Below are positions 57,659 through 64,000 of a DNA stretch of 64,000 nt, in pieces. A program made the translations under genes and the position numbers. Position 1 is the first letter of the stretch, and each line of letters starts with the position of its first letter. The notes under the pieces are model-generated. The model saw nothing but the letters and a program-made list of their open reading frames with translations. It did not search any database and was not told the DNA's origin. Location: positions 930,001 to 994,000 of the forward strand of contig NZ_JAEAGP010000001.1 of the NCBI RefSeq assembly GCF_015999305.1, given 5' to 3'. Source of the DNA: Erythrobacter sp. YJ-T3-07. Lineage in GTDB: Bacteria; Pseudomonadota; Alphaproteobacteria; Sphingomonadales; Sphingomonadaceae.

Positions 57659-59803
57659 ATGCTTCGCAACAGCCTTCTTACCGGAGCCGCCACCGCACTG
57701 GTTGCGGTCGCGATGCCCGCCGCCGCGCAGGATCTGACCGCGCCCGACTATCCCGAAACGCGCACCGGCGATGTCGTGGAAGAGCACTTCGGGCAGCCGG
57801 TCGCCGATCCCTATCGCTGGCTGGAAAACGATGTCCGCACCGATAAGGAAGTGGCCGACTGGGTCGCGCGCGAGAATGCCGTCACCGACGCCTTCCTTGC
57901 CCGCCTGCCGGGGCGCGACGTGTTGAAGAAGCGGATCACCCAGCTGACCGATTACGAACGCTTCGGGCTGCCGACCGACAAGGGCGGACACTACTTCTAC
58001 ACCCGCAACGACGGGCTGCAGAACCAGAGCGTGCTCTACGTGCGCGACGGGCTGGATGGGGAGGCGCGCGTGCTGATCGATCCCAATGAATGGTCGGAAG
58101 ACGATGCCACCGCGCTCGCCGATTATGCGATCACCGATGATGGCAGCAAGCTGCTCTACGCGATCCAGGATGGCGGCAGCGACTGGCGCACGGTCAAGGT
58201 GATGGATGTCGCCACCGGCACGGTGCTGCCCGATGCGGTCGAATGGGTGAAGTTCTCCAACCTCGACTGGGCCAAGGACGGCAGCGGCTTCTACTACAGC
58301 CGCTTCCCCGCGACGGGGGAGGGCGAGACGTTCCAGGCGCTCAACACCAACCAGCAGGTCTATTTCCACACGCTCGGCACCGATCAGGATGCGGACACGC
58401 TGGTCTATGAGACTCCCGACCAGTCCGAGCTGAACCACACCGCGCAGGTGAGCGATGATGGCCGCTGGCTGGTCGTCACCAGCTCCAGCGGGACCGACGA
58501 TCGCTACGAAGTGACGCTGATCGATCTGGAACGCCCCGATGCCGACCCGATGACCTTGGTCCCCGGGTTCGAGAACAATTATTCCTATGTCGGCAATCTC
58601 GGCAGCCGGTTCTTCTTCGTCACCAACGACGATGCGCCGCTCAAGAAGGTGGTTACGGTGGATGTCACCGCGCCGCAGCAGGGCTGGACCACGGTGATCC
58701 CCGAAAGCGAACAGACGCTCGACGGAGTGTCGCTGGTCGGCGGCAAGCTGATCGCCAGCTACCTGGTCGACGCCAAGAGCAAGATCGAGGTGTTCGGGCT
58801 GGACGGTACGCCGCAGGGCGAGGTCGCACTGCCGGGGATCGGCAGTGCGGGCGGCTTCGGCGGCGATCCGGAGCAGACCGAGACGTTCTACGCCTTCTCC
58901 AGCTACAACCGCCCCACGACCATCTACCGCTACGATGTCGCGAGCGGTGACAGCACGATCTGGGCCCAGCCCGAAGTCTCCTTCGATCCGGACGATTTCG
59001 TGGTCGAACAGAAGTTCTACACTTCGAAGGATGGCACCCGCGTGCCGATGTTCCTGGTCCGCAGCAAGGCCGTGGCCGAGAGCGGGAAGGCGGTGCCGAC
59101 GCTGCTCTATGGCTATGGCGGGTTCAACATTTCGCTCACCCCGGGCTTCAGCCCCTCGCGCCTCGCATGGGTCGAATCGGGCGGGGCCTATGTGGTGGCC
59201 AACATCCGTGGCGGCGGCGAATACGGCAAGGCGTGGCACGATGCCGGGCGCCTGAACAACAAGCAGAACGTGTTCGACGATTTCATCGCTGCGGGTGAAT
59301 ACCTGATCGATGAAGGAATCACGCCGGAGGACGGCCTTGCAATCCAGGGCGGCTCGAACGGCGGCCTGCTGATCGGCGCGGTGACCAACCAGCGGCCCGA
59401 TCTGTTCGCGGCGGGCAATGCGGCCGTGGGCGTGATGGACATGCTGCGCTTCGACCAGTTCACCGCCGGTCGCTACTGGGTCGACGACTATGGCTATCCC
59501 GGCAAGGAAGCCGACTGGAAGGTGCTGCGCGCCTATTCGCCGTACCACAACATCCGTTCGGGCGTGGATTACCCCGCGCTGCTCGTGACCACCGCCGATA
59601 CCGACGACCGCGTGGTTCCGGGCCACAGCTTCAAGTACACCGCCGCGCTGCAGGCGGCGGACCTTGGCGACAAGCCGCAGCTGATCCGGATCGAGACCCG
59701 CGCGGGCCACGGTTCGGGCAAGCCGACCGACAAGGCGATCGAGGAAGCGGCCGACGTGCTCGCCTTCCTCGCCGCGTTTACGGGGCTCGACCTGAGCGAG
59801 TAG
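57659..59803 (+). CDS. Prolyl oligopeptidase (S9A), exported
   Basis: A 714-residue protein with signal peptide (MLRNSLLTGAATALVAVAMPAAA). An N-terminal seven-bladed propeller (starting with DPYRWLENDVRTDKEVADWV) is followed by the alpha/beta hydrolase. The catalytic Ser566 lies in GGSNGG, the Asp at 649/650 in DTDDRVVPGHSFK and His684 in RAGHGSG. Members cut Pro-containing peptides under about 30 residues. Periplasmic location probable. It stands as a single gene 81 bases after the serine hydrolase. Confidence 0.95.
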   Translation: MLRNSLLTGAATALVAVAMPAAAQDLTAPDYPETRTGDVVEEHFGQPVADPYRWLENDVRTDKEVADWVARENAVTDAFLARLPGRDVLKKRITQLTDYERFGLPTDKGGHYFYTRNDGLQNQSVLYVRDGLDGEARVLIDPNEWSEDDATALADYAITDDGSKLLYAIQDGGSDWRTVKVMDVATGTVLPDAVEWVKFSNLDWAKDGSGFYYSRFPATGEGETFQALNTNQQVYFHTLGTDQDADTLVYETPDQSELNHTAQVSDDGRWLVVTSSSGTDDRYEVTLIDLERPDADPMTLVPGFENNYSYVGNLGSRFFFVTNDDAPLKKVVTVDVTAPQQGWTTVIPESEQTLDGVSLVGGKLIASYLVDAKSKIEVFGLDGTPQGEVALPGIGSAGGFGGDPEQTETFYAFSSYNRPTTIYRYDVASGDSTIWAQPEVSFDPDDFVVEQKFYTSKDGTRVPMFLVRSKAVAESGKAVPTLLYGYGGFNISLTPGFSPSRLAWVESGGAYVVANIRGGGEYGKAWHDAGRLNNKQNVFDDFIAAGEYLIDEGITPEDGLAIQGGSNGGLLIGAVTNQRPDLFAAGNAAVGVMDMLRFDQFTAGRYWVDDYGYPGKEADWKVLRAYSPYHNIRSGVDYPALLVTTADTDDRVVPGHSFKYTAALQAADLGDKPQLIRIETRAGHGSGKPTDKAIEEAADVLAFLAAFTGLDLSE

Positions 59804-59817
59804 GCAAGTGACCTCAA

Positions 59818-59849
59818 GCGGAGCGGGGCCTTCCAAGGCTTCGCTCCGC
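59818..59849 (+). terminator. Hairpin after the prolyl oligopeptidase gene
   Basis: GCGGAGCG (59818-59825) pairs with CGCTCCGC (59842-59849), with an inner GCCTT/AAGGC stem. No T-run follows. The gap 59804-60126 has no gene and no further recognisable element apart from an AT-rich patch about 60000-60040 that may be the promoter of the next gene. Confidence 0.45.
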
Positions 59850-60126
59850 CTGTCGGCCCGGTCCGACATGCCAGGAGGCGACTCGGTCTGCTTGACGAAG
59901 CTTAACGCTGCGGTTCGCTGAGGTTCGAGCGGGAGCAGTTTTCGATACAAATCAGGCTGAAAAACCCGCGGCTCACGGCGGAAAACTGCCAATTCCCGTC
60001 GTTCATGTTTGTGGCCATTTGTATTAACAATGGCTTTCGCCGCAATTCAGTCACACCTCACCGGGTGGTCTCTAGAACAGTCGGTGTTCGGGCAATGGCG
60101 CTCGGCACCACAGTGAGGAGACCACC

Positions 60127-60645
60127 ATGCAAAGCTTCACCAAGGCCGCCCTGTGCACCGCTGCTGCGGGTGCCATGGCCTTCACCACCGCCGCCCCTGC
60201 CGACGCACAGCGTTATCGCGACCGCGACAATGACGGGATCAGCGCGGGCGAAGTCATCGCCGGCGCGCTGATCATCGGCGGGATCGCCGCAATCGCCTCT
60301 GCCGGAGACCGCGATCGCTATCGCGACAACCGCTATCGCGACGATTACTACCGCTCCAACGGCAACCCCCGCCACGCGATCGACAAGTGCGTCCGCGTGG
60401 CCGAAAATCAGGCCCGCCGGGCCGGCTATCGCTACGCCAACGTGGTCGACATCAACCGCGTGCGCGACACCCGAAATGGCTGGAACATCACCGGCCGGAT
60501 CGAGGTCGACGGTGCGCGCGGCTATCGCGACCAGCGCCGTGGTTACGACCGTCGCGGCGACAGCGGCCGGTTCAGCTGCGAGATTCGTCGCGGCCGGGTG
60601 GTCGACATCGATTATCGCGGGATTCGTGGTCTCAACCGGATCTGA
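60127..60645 (+). CDS. Exported protein with Gly-rich membrane-like segment (paralogue 1)
   Basis: A 172-residue protein: signal peptide (SFTKAALCTAAAGAMAFTTAAPADA), then an Arg/Asp-rich part, a Gly/Ala/Ile segment AGEVIAGALIIGGIAAIASA, a region rich in Arg-Asp-Tyr repeats (RDNRYRDDYYR), and a C-terminal domain with KCVRVAENQARRAGY and FSCEIRRGRVVDIDY. The following gene has the same order of parts. Function unknown; similar sphingomonad proteins are called 17 kDa-type or hypothetical membrane proteins. Confidence 0.7.
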   Translation: MQSFTKAALCTAAAGAMAFTTAAPADAQRYRDRDNDGISAGEVIAGALIIGGIAAIASAGDRDRYRDNRYRDDYYRSNGNPRHAIDKCVRVAENQARRAGYRYANVVDINRVRDTRNGWNITGRIEVDGARGYRDQRRGYDRRGDSGRFSCEIRRGRVVDIDYRGIRGLNRI

Positions 60646-60780
60646 CCCGCGCCAGTTCGTCGCGACGTTCGCGTAGCGACAGGGGAAAGGCGGTTCAGCC
60701 CCATGACAGGGCTGGCCGCCTATTCCGGTTTCACGGTCGCGCCGGGGTCCGCCCCGGATTGCATGAAAGACAACAGGACA

Positions 60781-61518
60781 ATGCGCCAACTGACCACGTT
60801 TTCGCTTGCCGGTGCCACTGCGGCGCTGGCTCTTTCACCGGTACAGGCAGCCCAGTTGCCGCCGATGGCTCAGCCCGCTGCGCAGATCGCGCCGGTCGCG
60901 GTCGCCGGTTCTGACTTTGGTGTGGACGAGGCGCAGCAATATCGCCGCTATCGCTATCACCGGCGCCATCGCGGCGGCGGGGTGGACGCGGGCGACGTGA
61001 TCGCGGGCGCGCTGATCCTGGGTGGCATCTTCGCCATCGCCAGCGCGGCCACCAATTCGAACAACGACGACCGGGACTATGTCCGCAACGACGAGTTCGA
61101 CCGGGCGGTGGATCGCTGCATCTCGCGGGTAGAGCGCCAGTCGCGTGTCGGCTCGGTCGACAATGTCGGGCGGACCGGCAGCGGCTATTCGGTGACCGGC
61201 ACGACCTATGACGGCGACGGCTTCACCTGCCGGGTCAACCGTTCGGGGCAGGTCCTCGATGTCCGCTATGGTCGCGGCTACCAAGGCTACGATGGCTACC
61301 AGTCGGATGGCTATCAGTCGGATCAGGGGTACGGCGATTCGCAGTACTCGGACGAGGCCTATGCCCGCGCGCGCGGCAACACCTATTCGACGCAGAGCTA
61401 TGGCTACCCCTCGCAGGGCAGCACCGCGCAGCCTGCCTATCCCGGTGGGCCGGTGCCGGGCGAGGACTACGACGACTATGATGGCGACCCGGACGACGGC
61501 TACGGCGAGCCCTATTGA
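60781..61518 (+). CDS. Exported protein with Gly-rich membrane-like segment (paralogue 2)
   Basis: A 245-residue protein: signal peptide (LTTFSLAGATAALALSPVQA), Tyr/His/Arg-rich part (YRRYRYHRRHRGGG), AGDVIAGALILGGIFAIASA, then DRCISRVERQSRVGSVD and the C-terminal domain with FTCRVNRSGQVLDVRY, and a long Tyr/Gly/Asp/Ser-rich tail. The segment AG-D/E-VIAGALI-L/I-GGI-F/A-AIASA and the cysteine positions match the gene 136 bases upstream, so they are tandem duplicates. It has an AGGA before ATG 60781. Confidence 0.72.
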   Translation: MRQLTTFSLAGATAALALSPVQAAQLPPMAQPAAQIAPVAVAGSDFGVDEAQQYRRYRYHRRHRGGGVDAGDVIAGALILGGIFAIASAATNSNNDDRDYVRNDEFDRAVDRCISRVERQSRVGSVDNVGRTGSGYSVTGTTYDGDGFTCRVNRSGQVLDVRYGRGYQGYDGYQSDGYQSDQGYGDSQYSDEAYARARGNTYSTQSYGYPSQGSTAQPAYPGGPVPGEDYDDYDGDPDDGYGEPY

Positions 61519-61559
61519 TCGGGCTGCTAGTCCTTCCCCACCGCCGGGATGATCGAGAG

Positions 61560-61584
61560 ACCCCCGAACTTCAGGTTCGGGGGT
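61560..61584. terminator. Bidirectional hairpin between converging genes
   Basis: ACCCCCGAAC (61560-61569) pairs perfectly with GTTCGGGGGT (61575-61584), loop TTCAG. The - strand stop codon of the TRIC gene lies inside the stem. T-rich stretches are weak on both sides, so it terminates both convergent transcripts only modestly well. Confidence 0.7.
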
Positions 61585-62338
61585 CTTCTTCCTGGGGCAG
61601 GGCTTCCTCTTCGAAGAAAATCCCGTCGCTTTCCGGCGCAATCGCCTCGGCCACCGCTTCCGCGCCGATCTCGGTCTCGCGGTCGCTGGCCATTTCACGT
61701 TCGTGGAACGCGGGCAGGCCGAGGTTGTAACGGATCGCGGCGCTGCGCAGCACCAGTCCGGCAAACGCCGCGACCGCCCAGACGAGCCAGTCGCTCACCC
61801 TGTGAGGGTCGAACAGCCACATCCCGAAGCTGCACAAGGTTGCCGAGAGGGCGGCTGCCGTCACGTAAAGCTCGGGCCGCATCAGGATCGACGGGCGGCC
61901 CGCGATCACATCGCGAATGGTCCCGCCCACGGTGCCGGTGATGATCCCCATGATCGTGGCCGAGATCGGCGGCAGGCCGTAGCTCATCGCCTTTGCCGCG
62001 CCGAGCACCGAGTAGGCCGCCAGCCCGACGCCGTCGGCGTAGTCGAACAGCTTGCCCTGCCACCAGCGGGTCGGCGTGTTCCAGACGATCGCGGCCATCG
62101 AGATGCACACCGCCGCGTACCAGGGATGGCGAACCCAGAAGACCGGCGCGTCGATCAGCAGATCGCGCACGGTACCGCCCCCGACGCCGGTCATCAGCGC
62201 AAAGAAGCCCATCGTCACGAAGGTCTGCCGCTCGCGCGCGGCGATCAGCGCGCCCGAGAGCGCGAACACGGCGACCCCGACCAGATCCAGCCAGTCGAGC
62301 ACGGGGGTCAGGATTACGGAGGGGTCGGCAACAGGCAT
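61571..62338 (-). CDS. TRIC-type cation channel protein (UPF0126/YicG-like)
   Basis: A 255-residue seven-helix protein with two GGxxRD motifs: GVGGGTVRDLLIDAPVFW and GTVGGTIRDVIAGRPSIL, each in one repeat. The related eukaryotic trimeric intracellular cation channels give the family its name; in bacteria some are glycine transport-related or K+ channel-like, and the role here is open. The last ~45 residues are acidic and probably disordered. Start ATG 62338. Its stop overlaps a terminator. Confidence 0.88.
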   Translation of the reverse strand: MPVADPSVILTPVLDWLDLVGVAVFALSGALIAARERQTFVTMGFFALMTGVGGGTVRDLLIDAPVFWVRHPWYAAVCISMAAIVWNTPTRWWQGKLFDYADGVGLAAYSVLGAAKAMSYGLPPISATIMGIITGTVGGTIRDVIAGRPSILMRPELYVTAAALSATLCSFGMWLFDPHRVSDWLVWAVAAFAGLVLRSAAIRYNLGLPAFHEREMASDRETEIGAEAVAEAIAPESDGIFFEEEALPQEEDPRT

Positions 62339-62385
62339 GGCAGCCTGCTAGCGGTGCAGGATCGCGGGCACAATCGGCAGCGGGG

Positions 62386-62820
62386 TTAGTCCTTCGCGAA
62401 CAGCTTGCCCGGGTCGGCCATCGCCTTGATCTCCAGCGCGTTGCCGCTGGGATCGCGGAAGAACATCGTCGCCTGTTCGCCGGGCTGCCCCTTGAAGCGC
62501 ACGGTCGGCTCGATCACGAAGTCCAGACCTGCGCCGGTCAGCCGGTCGGCGAGCGCCTGCCACTGGTCCATCGGCAGTACCACGCCGAAATGCGGCACCG
62601 GCACGGCCTCTCCGTCGACCGCATTGCGATCCTCTCCCGCAGCGCGCGCGGCGACTGCGGCGGGCGCCACGTGAGCCACGATCTGGTGGCCGTGGAAATC
62701 ATAGTCGACCCAGTCGCGATCCGAGCGGCCCTCGCGGCAGCCGAGCAGCGCGCCGTAGAAATTGCGTGCCGCGTCGAGATCGTGAACGGGGAAGGCGAGA
62801 TGGAAGGGGGGAATGCTCAT
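62386..62820 (-). CDS. VOC/glyoxalase superfamily protein
   Basis: A 144-residue protein with two beta-alpha-beta-beta-beta modules (HLAFPVHDLDAARNFYGALLG and HFGVVLPMDQWQALADRL), ending with MFFRDPSGNALEIKAM. The likely metal ligands are His7, His77 and Glu near the C-terminus (LEIKA). Members include glyoxalases, dioxygenases and fosfomycin-resistance enzymes; the exact reaction is not clear. It overlaps the upstream membrane gene by 4 bases (ATGA), so the genes are coupled. Confidence 0.85.
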   Translation of the reverse strand: MSIPPFHLAFPVHDLDAARNFYGALLGCREGRSDRDWVDYDFHGHQIVAHVAPAAVAARAAGEDRNAVDGEAVPVPHFGVVLPMDQWQALADRLTGAGLDFVIEPTVRFKGQPGEQATMFFRDPSGNALEIKAMADPGKLFAKD

Positions 62821-63644
62821 GCGCGTTCCTGTGCCGCATCGGGCAGGGCGAACGCAACCGCGTGGGCCAGCGCGAAGCCGATGATCGCAGCCGCGCCATA
62901 TCCGGCGAGCGGGGTGGGGTAGTTCGACATCAGCGCGGCAAGCCAGAAGCCGAACAGGCTCATGCCAATGGGATAGCGCGCGATTCGCGGCAGGCCGGTG
63001 CCGAACAGCATGATCAGCACTGCGCCGGCAAGCGAGAGCGCGATGAGGGCAGCCATCAGGGGAGCAGTCGGGAGCGCATCGATAATGACCCGCTCGACAA
63101 AGGGGACCGCGGGCAATTCGCCCTGCAAGGCAGCGGCAATGGCGATGAAGAAGCCGCCGATCACCACCAGCCCGAAGCGCCAGTCGCTGCGCACCTGATA
63201 GGCTCCGACGGCGCCGCCGGTGAGTGCAAAGGCGCTGGCAAAGTCGGGTTGGGCAAGCGCGATGAGCAGCGCTACGCCCAGCGCCGGAGGGCCCAGCCGC
63301 TCATCGCGCGCGGCGAGCACCACCAGTGGGGGAATGGTGAGCATTCCGGCGTGGAGGATGAACGGGCCCAGCGGCAGCCAGCGCGCGATCCCGTTGGTCG
63401 AAGGCCCGGTGAGAAGGGGCAGCGCGAACAGCGCCAGCAACACGATTCCCGCGATCAGCCGACCGCGTCGTTCCAGCTGCGGCAGTCCGATCAGCACGAC
63501 CAGCGCGGCGAGCACCAGCGCCACGCCGTTGACGATGGGGTAAGCGCTCGGTGCGCCGCCGGTCACCATGTAGGCAAGGCCTGCCAGCACGGGCAGGGCA
63601 ATGGCGAGGAGCGCCGGAAATCTCTGTCGCCAACGCTCCGCCAT
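62817..63644 (-). CDS. Polytopic membrane protein, unknown function
   Basis: A 275-residue protein with about nine or ten hydrophobic helices, positive N-terminus (AERWRQRFPALLAIALPVLA). The segment GIARWLPLGPFILHAGMLTIPPLV resembles the RWLxLGPxxxQPSE region of FtsW/RodA-type proteins, but it is too short and lacks the rest of that family's pattern, so no function is proposed. It lies 10 bases downstream of lpdA on the - strand and overlaps the VOC gene, so all three are probably one operon. Confidence 0.75.
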   Translation of the reverse strand: MAERWRQRFPALLAIALPVLAGLAYMVTGGAPSAYPIVNGVALVLAALVVLIGLPQLERRGRLIAGIVLLALFALPLLTGPSTNGIARWLPLGPFILHAGMLTIPPLVVLAARDERLGPPALGVALLIALAQPDFASAFALTGGAVGAYQVRSDWRFGLVVIGGFFIAIAAALQGELPAVPFVERVIIDALPTAPLMAALIALSLAGAVLIMLFGTGLPRIARYPIGMSLFGFWLAALMSNYPTPLAGYGAAAIIGFALAHAVAFALPDAAQERA

Positions 63645-63654
63645 GTGCTTGTCC

Positions 63655-64000
63655 TCAGACGTGGATCGGTTTGCCCTGAACTGCCATCGCCGCTTCCTTC
63701 ATCGCTTCGGAATGCGTCGGGTGGGCGTGGCAGGTATAGGCGATGTCTTCGGAGGTCGCGCCGAATTCCATGCCCAGCGCGGCTTCGGCGATCATCGTGC
63801 CGGCGGGCACGGCGATTGCCCACACGCCCAGCACCTTGTCGCTCTCCGCCTCGGCGATCACCTTCACGAAGCCGTCGGGCTCGTGATTGGTCTTGGCGCG
63901 GCTGTTGCCCAGCATGGGGAACTTGCCGACCTTCACCGCCTTCTTGTCGCCGCCCATCTTCTCGATGGCTTCCTCGGTCGTCAGGCCCACGCCCGCGATT
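63655..64000 (-). CDS. lpdA: Dihydrolipoyl dehydrogenase, C-terminal part (5' end cut by window)
   Basis: Only the last ~115 residues are in the window. They form the dimerisation domain of a dihydrolipoamide dehydrogenase (E3): SRAKTNHEPDGFVKVIAE, VWAIAVPAGTMIAEAALGMEFG and the active-site HAHPTHSEAMKEA with the catalytic His-Glu pair. E3 reoxidises the lipoyl group in pyruvate and 2-oxoglutarate dehydrogenase complexes. The N-terminal FAD and NAD domains lie beyond base 64000. It heads a probable operon with the membrane protein and the VOC protein. Confidence 0.93.
   Translation of the reverse strand, partial: IAGVGLTTEEAIEKMGGDKKAVKVGKFPMLGNSRAKTNHEPDGFVKVIAEAESDKVLGVWAIAVPAGTMIAEAALGMEFGATSEDIAYTCHAHPTHSEAMKEAAMAVQGKPIHV

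Noticed and set aside
56003..59992. A 1329-codon open frame on the - strand
   Set aside because: It is the antisense shadow of the serine hydrolase and prolyl oligopeptidase genes, whose + strand proteins show catalytic motifs. High GC content makes long antisense frames common.
62817..63644. FtsW/RodA-type peptidoglycan polymerase
   Set aside because: A short RWLPLGPFILH stretch is reminiscent, but the protein is too short and lacks other conserved regions; left as unknown membrane protein.

Overview
The window looks like a chromosomal segment of an alphaproteobacterium of the order Sphingomonadales, most likely Erythrobacteraceae. This rests on the high GC content, the gene set (UbiK, TlyA, MetZ, HWE-type kinase, short zinc-less RecO, TonB receptor with PiuC-type dioxygenase), the alphaproteobacterial str-S10-spc-alpha layout with no rpmJ after secY and no rpsD in the alpha operon, and several families of short inverted repeats common in sphingomonad genomes. 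I could make no database comparison, so the taxonomy is an inference.

Positions 1-8650 carry mostly + strand housekeeping and accessory genes: an edge-cut glutathione transferase (- strand), two small lipoproteins, a type IB topoisomerase, a membrane HWE histidine kinase, glutamine-dependent NAD synthetase, a DMT exporter and a diguanylate cyclase. Positions 8714-11481 read on the - strand: ilvE, a secreted-protein gene broken by an in-frame amber codon, a very short ORF with an extreme Shine-Dalgarno sequence followed by a terminator hairpin, and a proline-rich lipoprotein-like gene. Positions 11535-20686 hold tlyA, tspO, ubiK, recO, a lipid-linked sugar pair (GT2-GtrA and a PMT-type glycosyltransferase), metZ, a GIY-YIG nuclease gene bracketed by two inverted-repeat doublets, glutamate dehydrogenase and apaG.

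Positions 20841-33083 are accessory: a divergent flavin monooxygenase/MarR pair with a palindromic operator candidate, a LysR regulator, a winged-helix/transmembrane protein, a structured RNA candidate ahead of a two-PilZ protein, a siderophore receptor with its usual PiuC-like partner, repeat clusters, a gene decayed by frameshifts, and two secreted or lipoprotein genes of unknown function.

Positions 33655-54371 are one long block of translation genes: rpsL-rpsG-fusA-tuf, then rpsJ to secY and adk, an unrelated secreted SRPBCC gene, then rpsM-rpsK-rpoA-rplQ. Notable here are double terminators between tuf and rpsJ, a 320-base hairpin-rich gap with an attenuator-like structure between rpsJ and rplC, an arginine at uS12 position 88 (a streptomycin-resistance-type residue), a long acidic/RGG extension on uS5 and a strong promoter with a long leader ahead of rpsM.

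Positions 54499-64000 encode envelope and periplasmic proteins (Asn/Gly-rich protein, fasciclin lipoprotein, serine hydrolase, prolyl oligopeptidase, two tandem paralogous exported proteins), then on the - strand a TRIC-type channel protein and a three-gene run from the cut end of a dihydrolipoyl dehydrogenase gene. No tRNA, rRNA, CRISPR array, prophage or complete insertion sequence was seen.
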